DNA of 64,000 bases from NCBI RefSeq assembly GCF_003945765.1, contig NZ_CP027712.1:558001-622000 (forward strand), written 5' to 3'. Below are positions 25,668 to 34,666 of this stretch, in pieces. The notes below the pieces were generated by a model. That model worked only from the letters and a program-made list of their open reading frames with translations. It was not told the origin of the DNA and searched no databases. How positions within the stretch are numbered: the stretch's first letter is position 1; every line of letters begins with the position of its first letter. A program made the translations under genes and the position numbers. Origin of the DNA: Pseudomonas chlororaphis subsp. chlororaphis (GTDB taxonomy: Bacteria > Pseudomonadota > Gammaproteobacteria > Pseudomonadales > Pseudomonadaceae).

Positions 25668-27070
25668 ATCAGCCGCCGAGTCGCAAGCAACAGTTGCTTA
25701 AACGCCATCGCCGGCAGAAGCGCCTGGGCCTGCTGATCGGCCTGCTGGTACTGGTGGCTATCGGTGTGCTGGTGGCCTGGTGGCTGCCGCTGCTGCTCGC
25801 GGTGCTGGCCTGGGTGGCCCATGAGGCCTGGTTCGCCGACCACCTGTTTTATTCGCCCCGGGACGATTATCAGTACAGCTTTCCGTTCGGCACCGAGCAG
25901 CCCAAGGTCCACCTGGACAAGCAGCGCTTGGTGCTGGACCAGGCGATCGACCTGGCGGGGGACGAAACCCTGATCCTCGCGGTAAAGGTCAGCAGCAGCT
26001 GGCTGGGGCGCTTTTTCGATCCTTCTGTCTCCTTGGCGGGGCAGGATCGGCAGACGTTCGAGCGTGGCGTGAACGGCCTGCGTTATCTCAATCTCAGTGG
26101 GCTGGCCCGACCTCTGGCCAGCGGCGAGCTGCAATTGCGCGGACGTTTCTGTCGGGTGCATGGCGAACCGCTGTTGTCGGTGTTCCGCGAGCCGGACTAT
26201 CGCCACCAGCGGGTGATGGTCATCGCCCCCCACGCCGACGATGCCGAACTGGCTGCCTTCGGCCTGTACAGCCAGGCTGACGAAGCCTGGATCGTCACGT
26301 TGACCGCGGGCGAGATCGAAGCCGAGCATTACCGGCGGATGGGCATGAACGCTGCGGATGCGGCGCGGATCAAGGGCCGGCTGCGGGCCTGGGACAGCAT
26401 TGCGGTGCCGCGTTGGGCCGGGGTCGCCGAGGAACGTTGTGTGCAGCTGGGGTATTTCTGCCTGCAGCTGCCGGCCATGCAGGCGGCGCCGAACCGGCCT
26501 GTGGCGTCCCGCGAGGCCGAACTGTCGGATATCCGCCTGTTCCGCCAGTTCAACCCGTTCCCGCTGCCGGCGGATGCCGATGGCGCGCCGACCTGGAACA
26601 ATCTCCTGGCCGACCTGCGGGCGCTGCTGCTCAAGGCGCGTCCCGAGGTGATCGTGCTGCCGCATCCGACCCTCGATCCGCACCCGGACCACATCTGCGC
26701 CCAGCAGGCGGTACTGGAAACGTTGCAGGGGCTGGAGTGGCAGCCGACCACCTTGCTCGGTTATGCCAACCATTTGCATGACAACGACCGCTGGCCGATG
26801 GGCGATTCAGGGGCGGGCATTGCCCTGCCGCCGGTGTTCGACTCGGCCCAGGTGCTCAGGCCCTGCTGCTTGCAGCTATCGATCGAGCAGCAACGGGACA
26901 AGGCGATGGCCCTGGGCATGATGCATGACCTGCAGCCGCGGGCGCCGTTCAAGCGCCGCCTGCGCCGGGTCCTGCAGCGTGTGCTGGCTGGCCGCGCCGC
27001 TTCGCCTTATGGCGAGAACGAGTTTTTCCGCAAGGCGGTACGCCGGCATGAGCTGTTCTGGCGTTTGTAA
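25664..27070 (+). CDS. dnpA: PIG-L family de-N-acetylase DnpA
   Basis: The 468-residue membrane-anchored protein has one strong hydrophobic hairpin near residues 25-60 and a PIG-L deacetylase domain from about 185. The zinc-site motif reads PHADDAE rather than the usual HPDDE, and a second metal-binding block is HPTLDPHPDH. It corresponds to P. aeruginosa PA5002 (dnpA), a de-N-acetylase implicated in fluoroquinolone tolerance of persister cells and thought to act on LPS or its precursors. The ATG at 25664 overlaps the preceding stop by four bases. An 84-base gap separates it from the next gene. Confidence 0.82.
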   Translation: MNQPPSRKQQLLKRHRRQKRLGLLIGLLVLVAIGVLVAWWLPLLLAVLAWVAHEAWFADHLFYSPRDDYQYSFPFGTEQPKVHLDKQRLVLDQAIDLAGDETLILAVKVSSSWLGRFFDPSVSLAGQDRQTFERGVNGLRYLNLSGLARPLASGELQLRGRFCRVHGEPLLSVFREPDYRHQRVMVIAPHADDAELAAFGLYSQADEAWIVTLTAGEIEAEHYRRMGMNAADAARIKGRLRAWDSIAVPRWAGVAEERCVQLGYFCLQLPAMQAAPNRPVASREAELSDIRLFRQFNPFPLPADADGAPTWNNLLADLRALLLKARPEVIVLPHPTLDPHPDHICAQQAVLETLQGLEWQPTTLLGYANHLHDNDRWPMGDSGAGIALPPVFDSAQVLRPCCLQLSIEQQRDKAMALGMMHDLQPRAPFKRRLRRVLQRVLAGRAASPYGENEFFRKAVRRHELFWRL

Positions 27071-27154
27071 ATTGATATTGCATGACACCCTTTTGCCTGT
27101 CGGCCAGGGTAGTTTCGCTCTTTTGTCCGGTTGCTCACGGCTGCAAGGAAGATG

Positions 27155-28111
27155 ATGAAGGTTCTATTTCTGGTGCAGAAAGAACAGCGGGCCATTCTGG
27201 ACCGCCTGTACGAAGGCGTTGCCGCCCATTGCGAATGCGACCTGCGGTGGTTGAGCAGCGACGAGCAGCGCAACCTGCGTGGCTATTTCCGCCGTGAGGT
27301 GGATGTATCGCGCTACGACCGCATCGTGTTCTTCCTGCGTTTCAAGCAGGAAATCCGCCAGGCGAGCTTCATCCGCAGCATTCCCAACCTGGTGATCCTC
27401 GAGCACGACGCCTACCAGAACTACATCCCCTGCAAGTACACCGGCAAGTTCAGCGCGCACTACCGCCGCCTGCCGTGGGCACGGGTGATCAGTTCGGGGT
27501 TCATGGTCAGCGAGCGCCTGCGCGAGGAGGGTTTCGACGCGGTATTCGTGCCCAAGGGCTACGACCAGACCCTGCTGCAGGATCAGGGCCGCGAGCGGGA
27601 TATCGAACTGGCATTCGTCGGCAGCACCAACAGCGTGGCCTACAGCGGGCGCAAGGCGCTGCTCGATGAGCTCGGCCAGGTCGAACCCTTGGTGGTGACG
27701 CGGACCAAATCGGGGGAAGAGTATTGCGACACGCTCAACCGTATCCGCTTTTTCGTCAGTGCCGACGTCGGCATGGGCGAATACATGATCAAGAATTTCG
27801 AGGCCATGGCCTGTGGCTGTGTGTTGCTGGCATTCGACCAGGGTGAGGCGGAAAACCGCGCGCTGGGTTTGCAGGACCTGCACAACGTGGTCTTTTATCA
27901 GAACATCCCGCAATTGCAGGAAAAGCTCGCCATGTTGCGCGCCGACCCGGCCCTGGCGCAGAGCATCGCGCGCAACGGACGCGATCTGGCGGTCTCTCGG
28001 TTCAGCTTCGCCCGTATCGGTCAGCGTATCGTCGAGGAACTCCAGCCCGCATTGCGGCCTCGTGCACCCTTGAGCTTTATCGAGCGTGTACGCTCGAAAC
28101 TGGGTGTTTGA
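27155..28111 (+). CDS. ssg: Glycosyltransferase Ssg
   Basis: The 318-residue protein matches the Ssg cell-surface glycosyltransferase of Pseudomonas (PA5001), needed for normal core/O-antigen, phage sensitivity and swarming. The C-terminal half has IKNFEAMACGCVLLAFDQGEAE, a GT4/GT1 donor-site block, and ends in a basic tail. Two ATG codons are adjacent; I choose 27155 because AAGG lies at a good distance, with 27152 as the alternative. It is preceded by 84 non-coding bases and followed by a separate GTG-start glycosyltransferase gene. Confidence 0.8.
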   Translation: MKVLFLVQKEQRAILDRLYEGVAAHCECDLRWLSSDEQRNLRGYFRREVDVSRYDRIVFFLRFKQEIRQASFIRSIPNLVILEHDAYQNYIPCKYTGKFSAHYRRLPWARVISSGFMVSERLREEGFDAVFVPKGYDQTLLQDQGRERDIELAFVGSTNSVAYSGRKALLDELGQVEPLVVTRTKSGEEYCDTLNRIRFFVSADVGMGEYMIKNFEAMACGCVLLAFDQGEAENRALGLQDLHNVVFYQNIPQLQEKLAMLRADPALAQSIARNGRDLAVSRFSFARIGQRIVEELQPALRPRAPLSFIERVRSKLGV

Positions 28112-28165
28112 CAGCGGTCACCTAGCCCTTAATAGTGATCGCACTTTGTCGTAGGTGAGAATCAA

Positions 28166-28927
28166 GTGCAGTTTAGTCAAGAGAGTGACATCACGTTGGT
28201 GGTCACCAGTTGCGGTCGCCTGGACCTGCTCAAGCTCACGCTGGAGAGTTTCGATCGCTTCAACAGTGCGCCGATCCGCGAAGTCTTCATCACCGAAGAT
28301 GCTGGCGACGAGCGGGTGCGCACGGCGGTGCCCGCCCACTGGAAAGATCACTGTACCTTCTTCGTCAACCGGCCGAAGCTCGGGCAGTTGGCGTCGATCG
28401 ACCTGGCCTACGAGCAGGTCAAGACTCCCTACATCTTCCATTGCGAAGACGACTGGGAGTTCTACCGCCCGGGTTTTGTCGAGGATTCGAAAGCGATTCT
28501 CGAGCAACGCCAGGACATCCTGCAGGTCTGGTTGCGCAGTTATGCCCACGACCTGCGAGTCCATAGCCCTTACATCCACTTGGGCGCTCGCGAGGTGATC
28601 GGCGGTGTGCCCTGTTATCCGCTGATCTCCGACAAACCCGAGTGGCAGAGCTTTTCCCTGAACCCGGGCCTGCGCCGGATGGCGCAATATCGGCTGTGTG
28701 CGCCTTTCGCCGGGCACGGCGGCGAGAAAGCGCTGTCCAAGCGCTATGCTGAGCTGAACCTGACGGCTGTCAGCCTGGAAGGCGATGCGGTGTTGCATAC
28801 AGGTTTCGGTCTGCATGTGGAGACTGCCGCCGAGCGGCAGCGTAAGGCTCGGCGCAGTCGTCGCGAGCAAATCAAGCTTGTTTTAGTCCTGTTGGCTGGA
28901 GTCGGTATTGGCTGGTTTATCCATTAG
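28166..28927 (+). CDS. GT-A fold glycosyltransferase with C-terminal membrane anchor
   Basis: The 253-residue protein starts at GTG 28166 with AGGTGAG upstream. The N-terminus (LVVTSCGRLDLLKLTLESF) is the opening strand-helix of a GT2-like fold, and HCEDDWEF near residue 93 is a DxD-type metal site. A basic stretch (ERQRKARRSRREQIK) leads into a single hydrophobic helix that ends the protein two residues later. So the enzyme is likely tail-anchored with its catalytic part in the cytosol. It lies among LPS core genes. I do not recognise a named homologue and cannot say which sugar it transfers. Confidence 0.7.
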   Translation: MQFSQESDITLVVTSCGRLDLLKLTLESFDRFNSAPIREVFITEDAGDERVRTAVPAHWKDHCTFFVNRPKLGQLASIDLAYEQVKTPYIFHCEDDWEFYRPGFVEDSKAILEQRQDILQVWLRSYAHDLRVHSPYIHLGAREVIGGVPCYPLISDKPEWQSFSLNPGLRRMAQYRLCAPFAGHGGEKALSKRYAELNLTAVSLEGDAVLHTGFGLHVETAAERQRKARRSRREQIKLVLVLLAGVGIGWFIH

Positions 28928-28975
28928 TTCTACCGGTTTCACTTTCCCGAATACCGCGAAAGGGCTGTGCGCCCA

Positions 28976-30079
28976 ATGAGCATTCTCAACGTCATGTGGG
29001 CAGGCGGCAGTGCGTTTGCCTCCGTTCACAAGGTTCACCAGCAAATCCTCTCTCAGGCCGAGCCAGGTACTGTGGTCAAGACCTGGCTGCTGCAAGGCTC
29101 GTCCACCGGATGCGTTGCCGAAGTGGGGGAGTGCCGGGAGTGGAACCTGTCGTCGGCGAGGCTGAAGGGCAAGCATTTCTGGCGCTTGCTCAAACCCTGG
29201 TTGCGGGCCAGTTTTCGCAAGGCGTTGCGAGAAAGCGACGCCCAAGTGCTGTTGCTCGATGGCCTGGGAGTGGCGCGTACCTTGTTGCCGGTCCTCAAGT
29301 CATTGCCGCACATGCGTGCGGTGGTGGTGATCCACGGCTCCACGCGCTTGCACCGCGAGGATCAACAGCTGTTCCGGCAGTTCCCCGCCTCGCAGCTGAC
29401 CCTCGCGGCTGTTTCGCAGACCCTGGCTTCATCCCTCGAAGACGATTTGCAAATGCCGGTGACGGCCTTGCGTAGCGCGTTCAATCCGCACGAGTTCAAC
29501 GCAAGGCTGCTGCCGCGTGCCGAGGCCCGGGCCACCCTCGGCCTGCCCGCGGACGATGTTCCGGTATTCGGCGCGGTCGGGCGTCTGGTGGACGATAAGG
29601 GTTTTGCTTGCCTGTTGGAGGCCTTCGCCAAGGCCCTGGCGAGCCGGCCGGAGATGCGTCTGGTGATTATCGGCGAGGGTTCGAATCGCGCAGCGCTCGA
29701 GGCCCGCATCAACCGGCTGGGCCTGCAAGACAAGGTTTCGCTGCCTGGGCATCTGAAGCATGCGGCGATGCTTTACAAGGCATTCGACTGGGCGGCCATC
29801 CCGTCGCTGGACGAGGGCCTGGGGCTGATCCTGCAGGAAGCGGTGATGTCCGGTGTACCGGTGCTGACCAGCGATTTGCCCGTCTTTCGTGAGCAGTTGG
29901 CTGCAACCGGGCGTTATGCGCCGGTGAATGACATCGACGCCTGGCAGGAGGCCATTCTTCAGGCCCTCGGCCTGCCCGCCCGGGGCATCGCGGCGGATCA
30001 GTACGCTGCTCTGGCCCCCGATCTGGCCTGGCAGCGCTTCAGCCAGGCGGCCACCAGCCTGCTGTCATGCCGAAAGTAG
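28976..30079 (+). CDS. GT4 family glycosyltransferase, LPS locus
   Basis: The 367-residue protein has the two-domain GT4 layout. GAVGRLVDDKGFACLLEAF (about 197-215) and PSLDEGLGLILQEAVMSGVPVL (about 275-296) are the donor-binding blocks, with the E-x7-E pattern. The ATG at 28976 is preferred to a GTG three codons earlier, since AGGG lies 11 bases before it. In P. aeruginosa the rhamnosyltransferase wapR (PA5000) occupies this region, but I cannot confirm equivalence. Its last 15 bases overlap the end of a convergent gene on the minus strand. Confidence 0.78.
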   Translation: MSILNVMWAGGSAFASVHKVHQQILSQAEPGTVVKTWLLQGSSTGCVAEVGECREWNLSSARLKGKHFWRLLKPWLRASFRKALRESDAQVLLLDGLGVARTLLPVLKSLPHMRAVVVIHGSTRLHREDQQLFRQFPASQLTLAAVSQTLASSLEDDLQMPVTALRSAFNPHEFNARLLPRAEARATLGLPADDVPVFGAVGRLVDDKGFACLLEAFAKALASRPEMRLVIIGEGSNRAALEARINRLGLQDKVSLPGHLKHAAMLYKAFDWAAIPSLDEGLGLILQEAVMSGVPVLTSDLPVFREQLAATGRYAPVNDIDAWQEAILQALGLPARGIAADQYAALAPDLAWQRFSQAATSLLSCRK

Positions 30080-30670
30080 GGCCTGTTCCAATGCTTGTAT
30101 CGGAAAGCTCCCATTCAGCTTCTCCCGGGCAATATAGCGGGCGAAGTGTTGCAGGTTGCGTTTGATCAAATGGCGCGGCAATGGCCCGCGGAAGAAGCGC
30201 ATGTCGGCCACATCGATCAGGCCGAAGCGGTTATCCGGGGTGATGACGATGTTGCCCAGGTGCAGCGAGCGAAAGTAGATCCCCGAGGTGTGCAGGCTAC
30301 GAATCAGCTCGACCAGGGCCGGCAAGGTCTGCTGCCAGTCGAAGCCTTCCTTGCTGGCGACCTGGCGCAGGGTTTCGCCTGGCAGCGGTCGGTAAAGCAC
30401 CGCGGTCATGCCGGGTTGTTCCAGGCGGTAGAAGTCCAGAACCTGCAGCGTGGGAACGCCGAGTTGTTCCAGGCGTGCGGCGTTGTCGATGAAACGCTTC
30501 GAATAGGGCCGAAACAGGGCGGATGAAAAAAGACGCTTGCGCCGGAACAGTTTCAGAATATTCCCATCCTGCAACAGGTAGACTTTCGGGCCGTAACTGT
30601 CGGCCTCCAGAATTCTGGCGCCTTCAATCATCTGATTCAAAGTGGCTTGGGGAAGCCGGGAGCATTGCAT
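30065..30670 (-). CDS. Small kinase-fold protein of InaA/toluene-tolerance type
   Basis: The 201-residue protein has the kinase-like fold seen in Pseudomonas proteins often called toluene tolerance protein. VYLLQDGNILKLFRRK carries the putative ATP lysine. The loop SGIYFRSLHLGNIVI near residue 143 keeps HxGN but lacks the usual catalytic Asp, and GLIDVADMRF is the metal-binding segment. I start at the ATG at 30670, with AAGG nine bases upstream; a TTG at 30712 is a weaker option. It is the only minus-strand gene in the core locus and overlaps the preceding glycosyltransferase tail-to-tail by 15 bases. Substrate unknown, LPS core suspected. Confidence 0.7.
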   Translation of the reverse strand: MQCSRLPQATLNQMIEGARILEADSYGPKVYLLQDGNILKLFRRKRLFSSALFRPYSKRFIDNAARLEQLGVPTLQVLDFYRLEQPGMTAVLYRPLPGETLRQVASKEGFDWQQTLPALVELIRSLHTSGIYFRSLHLGNIVITPDNRFGLIDVADMRFFRGPLPRHLIKRNLQHFARYIAREKLNGSFPIQALEQALLSA

Positions 30671-30778
30671 CGTAGGAAGCCTTGTCGAAGTGGCGGGCAC
30701 AGTGACGGGCAATGATGCCGAAAAGTTGTTGTTTTAACCATGCCGGGTTGGCTGGGTGATCCATTTAGGAGCGAGTAG

Positions 30779-31951
30779 ATGCAGGCCACACGCTGGGCGC
30801 AAGTATGGATGACAGTCGGGTTGCTATGGTTTTTGCTGGCCATCGCACTGGCACCCACCAACAAGCTCTACCAACAGGGGCTGGTGGCCTTCCTGTGGTT
30901 GCCGGCAATGATTCTGGCCTGGTCCGTACGTGAGCGCCTGATCGAGTGGTGGCGTGCCCAGCGCTGGCTTGGCCTGGCATTGCTGGGGCTGGCGATATGG
31001 GGGCTGATCAGCCTGACATGGACGCAAGCGGCGGACCCGTCGCGCGAGGCCAAGCGCTTGCTGTACATCGCAGTGTTCCTGCTGTTCTTCCCGGTTTTCG
31101 CCAATGCCCGGACTGAGCGGGTGATCCGCACCATGCAGTGGGGCGGGTTGGGGTTGGCGGTGACAGCACTGATGGCCATCATCCAGTTCTACTGGATCAA
31201 CGGAAATGTCTGGTGGGCACGCCTTGTAGGGTTGGGAGAGCTGGCTCATCCGATCCTGGGTGGTTATGTCATCGGCCTGGCCGCGATCTGGCTGCTGCAC
31301 TGGGTGCCGCGTACTCGCGGTCTTCAAGCCGTATGGCTGGTGGCTTTGGCGCTGCTTGGTGGGTTTGTCGTGCTGTGCCAGAGTCGCGGTGCTGCCCTGG
31401 CGCTATTCCTGACCGTGCTGGCGATGCCGATCTGGTGCCGTGACCGACTCAGCCGTATGTTCGCCGCGGCGGCATTGTTGCTGGCAATGTCGGCATTCTG
31501 GTTTCTCGAACCTTTGGTCCTGGCGCGTGGTGTTTCCTTTCGTCCGCAGATCCTGATGGCCAGTCTGCAGATGATCGCCGAACATCCATGGACAGGTCTC
31601 GGCCTGGGATCAGGTTATAGCGTGCATGCCGAAGGGCAGGTCTTCGATCACGCCCACAACCTGTTCAGCCACATTGCTATTGAATTGGGCATCCCCGGGC
31701 TGCTGCTCTGGATCGTGGCCTGGTTTGCCGTCTTGCGCGAAGCCTGGCGCGCCCGTGAAACGCTGTATGGCCGGGGCGTCATCGGGATCTGGCTGTTCTC
31801 TTTCCTGGCCATGCAGTTCGATGCCGCGAGCCTGACGGGGACCCCTCGCGCCGAATGGTTCATCAGTTGGCTGCCGATCGGTCTGGCCACTGTTTTGGTC
31901 TGGGCACGGGGCGGTCACACAGGCTGTGATAAAATCCCGCGTTCCTCCTAA
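30779..31951 (+). CDS. waaL: O-antigen ligase family protein WaaL
   Basis: The 390-residue integral membrane protein has about ten to twelve hydrophobic helices and a large periplasmic loop between roughly 255 and 300. That loop contains GLGLGSGYSVHAEGQVFDH followed by AHNLFSHIAIELG, the region with the conserved histidine of WaaL/Wzy enzymes. It would join undecaprenyl-linked O-antigen to lipid A-core on the periplasmic side. TAGGAG precedes the ATG at 30779. It is directly followed by msbA, as in P. aeruginosa (PA4999 to PA4997), but here the small kinase gene lies on the other side. Confidence 0.85.
   Translation: MQATRWAQVWMTVGLLWFLLAIALAPTNKLYQQGLVAFLWLPAMILAWSVRERLIEWWRAQRWLGLALLGLAIWGLISLTWTQAADPSREAKRLLYIAVFLLFFPVFANARTERVIRTMQWGGLGLAVTALMAIIQFYWINGNVWWARLVGLGELAHPILGGYVIGLAAIWLLHWVPRTRGLQAVWLVALALLGGFVVLCQSRGAALALFLTVLAMPIWCRDRLSRMFAAAALLLAMSAFWFLEPLVLARGVSFRPQILMASLQMIAEHPWTGLGLGSGYSVHAEGQVFDHAHNLFSHIAIELGIPGLLLWIVAWFAVLREAWRARETLYGRGVIGIWLFSFLAMQFDAASLTGTPRAEWFISWLPIGLATVLVWARGGHTGCDKIPRSS
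31925..31935 (+). promoter_or_regulatory. Possible extended -10 element at the waaL-msbA junction
   Basis: TGTGATAAAAT inside the last codons of waaL resembles an extended -10 sequence and lies about 35 bases before msbA. No convincing -35 was found. It could give msbA its own basal promoter. Confidence 0.3.
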
Positions 31952-31966
31952 ACAGTGAGCTCGACG

Positions 31967-33775
31967 ATGAGTGATGCACCGCTCAAAGCGGAACAGGATT
32001 CCAGCCTGAAAATCTATTTTCGGCTGTTGGGGTATGTAAAACCCTATATAGGCATTTTCCTGCTGAGTATCGTGGGCTTCGTGATATTTGCATCCACCCA
32101 GCCGATGCTGGCGGGCATTCTCAAATATTTCGTCGACGGCTTGAGCAATCCCGAAGCGGTGCTCTTCCCCAACGTTCCCTATCTGCGCGACTTGCAGCTA
32201 TTGATGGCGGTGCCGCTGCTGATCATCCTGATCGCGGCGTGGCAGGGGCTCGGCTCTTTCCTCGGCAACTACTACCTGGCGAAGGTTTCCCTGGGGCTGG
32301 TGCATGACCTGCGGGTCGAGCTGTTCAACAAGCTGCTGGTCCTGCCGAACCGCTATTTCGATACCCATAACTCCGGGCATCTGATTTCCCGCATCACCTT
32401 CAACGTCACCATGGTCACCGGTGCCGCCACCGACGCCATCAAGGTGGTGATTCGCGAAGGCCTGACGGTAGTGTTCCTGTTCGTCTACCTGTTGTGGATG
32501 AACTGGAAGCTGACCCTGGTGATGCTGGCGATCCTGCCGTTGATTGCGATCATGGTTGGCAGCACCAGCAAGAAATTCCGCAAGCAGAGCAAGAAGATCC
32601 AGGTGGCGATGGGCGATGTGACCCATGTGGCCTCCGAGACCATTCAAGGTTATCGCGTGGTTCGCAGCTTCGGTGGCGAAAGCTACGAGCAGCAGCGTTT
32701 CGTCGATGCCAGCCAGAGCAACACCGATAAACAGCTGCGTATGACCAAGACCGGTGCGGTCTACACGCCGATGCTGCAGTTGGTGATCTACTCCGCCATG
32801 GCGGTGCTGATGTTCCTGGTGCTGTTCCTGCGTGGCGATGCCACCGCGGGCGACCTGGTGGCCTACATCACCGCGGCGGGCCTGCTGCCCAAGCCGATTC
32901 GCCAGCTCTCGGAAGTCAGTTCGACCATCCAGAAAGGCGTGGCGGGCGCGGAAAGCATCTTTGAACAGCTGGACGTCGAGCCTGAAGTCGATCGGGGACA
33001 GATCGAGCGTGAGCGCATCGAGGGTCGCCTGGACGTGCGCAACCTGAGCTTCACCTATCCGGGCACCGACCGGGAAGTGCTGAAGGACATCAGCTTCTGC
33101 GCGGCTCCCGGGCAGATGATCGCGTTGGTCGGCCGCTCCGGCAGCGGCAAGTCGACCCTGGCCAGCCTGATTCCGCGCTTCTATCACCACGAAACGGGGC
33201 AGATTCTCCTCGATGACGTGGAGATCGAGGATTACCGCCTGCGCAACCTGCGCCGGCATGTGGCCCAGGTGACCCAGCATGTGACCCTGTTCAACGACAG
33301 CGTGGCCGCCAACATTGCCTATGGCGACCTGGCCGGGGCGCCGCGGGAAGACATCGAGAAGGCGGCGACGGATGCCTATGCCATGGACTTCATTTCGCAG
33401 TTGCCCGAAGGCCTGGACACCCAGGTCGGCGAGAACGGCGTGCTGCTCTCCGGCGGTCAGCGTCAGCGTCTGGCGATTGCCCGGGCCCTGTTGAAGAATG
33501 CGCCGTTGCTGATTCTCGACGAAGCCACCTCGGCCCTGGATACCGAGTCCGAGCGGCATATCCAGGCGGCCCTGGACAAGGTGATGAAGGGACGCACCAC
33601 CCTGGTGATCGCACACCGCCTGTCGACCATCGAGAAGGCCGACCTGATTCTGGTCATGGACCAGGGGCGGATCGTCGAGCGCGGTACTCATGTCGACCTG
33701 CTGGCGCAGAACGGCTACTACTCGCGTCTGCATGCCATGGGCCTGGACGAGCCTGCTTCCGAAGGCATTGCCTGA
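31967..33775 (+). CDS. msbA: Lipid A-core flippase MsbA (ABC transporter)
   Basis: The 602-residue half-transporter flips core-lipid A from the cytoplasmic to the periplasmic face of the inner membrane using ATP, acting as a homodimer. Six transmembrane helices occupy about 25-320. The nucleotide-binding domain follows with Walker A GRSGSGKST (about 386-394), the signature LSGGQRQRLAIARAL (about 489-503) and Walker B LLILDEATSALD. The ATG at 31967 gives the usual MsbA length; a GTG at 31955 is also in frame. Its neighbours waaL upstream and hldE downstream place it in LPS assembly. Confidence 0.95.
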   Translation: MSDAPLKAEQDSSLKIYFRLLGYVKPYIGIFLLSIVGFVIFASTQPMLAGILKYFVDGLSNPEAVLFPNVPYLRDLQLLMAVPLLIILIAAWQGLGSFLGNYYLAKVSLGLVHDLRVELFNKLLVLPNRYFDTHNSGHLISRITFNVTMVTGAATDAIKVVIREGLTVVFLFVYLLWMNWKLTLVMLAILPLIAIMVGSTSKKFRKQSKKIQVAMGDVTHVASETIQGYRVVRSFGGESYEQQRFVDASQSNTDKQLRMTKTGAVYTPMLQLVIYSAMAVLMFLVLFLRGDATAGDLVAYITAAGLLPKPIRQLSEVSSTIQKGVAGAESIFEQLDVEPEVDRGQIERERIEGRLDVRNLSFTYPGTDREVLKDISFCAAPGQMIALVGRSGSGKSTLASLIPRFYHHETGQILLDDVEIEDYRLRNLRRHVAQVTQHVTLFNDSVAANIAYGDLAGAPREDIEKAATDAYAMDFISQLPEGLDTQVGENGVLLSGGQRQRLAIARALLKNAPLLILDEATSALDTESERHIQAALDKVMKGRTTLVIAHRLSTIEKADLILVMDQGRIVERGTHVDLLAQNGYYSRLHAMGLDEPASEGIA

Positions 33776-33782
33776 GCCAACG

Positions 33783-33807
33783 CCAGGGTGGGCACTGCCC
33801 ACCCTGG
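33783..33807. terminator. Strong hairpin after msbA
   Basis: CCAGGGTGGGC and GCCCACCCTGG form a perfect 11-base stem with a three-base loop, 8 bases after the msbA stop. There is no T-run, so it may act as a processing or Rho-assisted barrier rather than an intrinsic terminator. The rest of the gap to 33962 holds no recognisable element apart from an unpaired TTGACC at 33862. Confidence 0.6.
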
Positions 33808-33961
33808 AACGGCCCCTGCGTGCAATGCGCCGGCGGTCTTTGTATCCCGCCCCTTACAGTCTTGACCAAGCCTAAATAATCCAGCGCCTCGTGCTTGTTA
33901 TGGTTCCAGCCTCAATCGTCGACTGAATCGAGGGGGCCAACCCCGTCGCGCGGGTACTGGA

Positions 33962-34666
33962 ATGTTGCAACGTTATCTGTGGAAGTTATTGCCCAAGTCG
34001 CAACGGGCGTTTTTGCTTGGGCGCCTGTCGGTGGTGGACCGGCAGGTGGTGAACAAGGCCATGTCCGCCAACGTCCGTTTTCCGGCACCATTCCGTCAGC
34101 GCGGTTGTGTGTTCATCCATGTGCCCAAGTGCGCGGGGAGCAGCCTGTGCTCGGCATTGTTCGACGGCTGGACGCCGGGCCATCTACCCCTGTACTGGTA
34201 CGAGCAACAGTTTCCCCAGCAGTTCGCCAGCAGTTTCAAGTTCGCCGTGGTCCGCGATCCCCTGGAGCGGGCCTATTCGGCCTATGCCTTCCTGCGCGGC
34301 AACGAGCTCAGTCGTCGCGACCAGGCCGCTCAGCGGCTGGTCAGCCACTATCGCGATTTCGATGATTTTGTCGGTCGCTGGCTGCACCCGGAAAATATCC
34401 ACAAGCAGCTGCACTTCGCCCCGCAGACCGATTTTCTGGTGGACTCCATGGGGCGCCTGGACATGGACTTCATCGGCTATCAGGAGCACCTGCAGCGCGA
34501 CTATCAATTGCTCAGCGAGTATCTGGGCGTGAGCAGGGCTCTGCCGCATCTCAATGAATCGCGGCAACGGAGCGAGGCGCCCGCCCGGGACTTCTGCACG
34601 GTGCGCACTCGACGGTTGGTGCGTCGGGCCTACCAGCGCGACTACGAGATGCTCGGCTATGAATGA
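33962..34666 (+). CDS. Carbohydrate sulfotransferase-like protein (sulfotransferase family 2)
   Basis: The 234-residue protein has the two PAPS-binding motifs of the sulfotransferases. IHVPKCAGSSL (about 52-62) is the 5'-phosphosulfate loop, and FAVVRDPLERAYSAY (about 94-108) is the 3'-phosphate loop with the RDP...S pattern. Near the C-terminus, MDFIGYQEHLQRDYQLL and LPHLNESRQ match the substrate-side region of family-2 carbohydrate sulfotransferases. No signal peptide is evident, so it should work in the cytosol on a nucleotide sugar, lipid-linked sugar or core oligosaccharide. It overlaps the next gene, an APS kinase that makes its donor, by eight bases. Both sit between msbA and hldE. The acceptor is unknown; LPS core is the best guess. 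Confidence 0.82.
   Translation: MLQRYLWKLLPKSQRAFLLGRLSVVDRQVVNKAMSANVRFPAPFRQRGCVFIHVPKCAGSSLCSALFDGWTPGHLPLYWYEQQFPQQFASSFKFAVVRDPLERAYSAYAFLRGNELSRRDQAAQRLVSHYRDFDDFVGRWLHPENIHKQLHFAPQTDFLVDSMGRLDMDFIGYQEHLQRDYQLLSEYLGVSRALPHLNESRQRSEAPARDFCTVRTRRLVRRAYQRDYEMLGYE

Noticed and set aside
33776..33961. Insertion-sequence end or attachment site next to the sulfotransferase gene
   Set aside because: No transposase remnant, direct repeat or tRNA is seen. The 11-base hairpin is best read as a transcript end for msbA.
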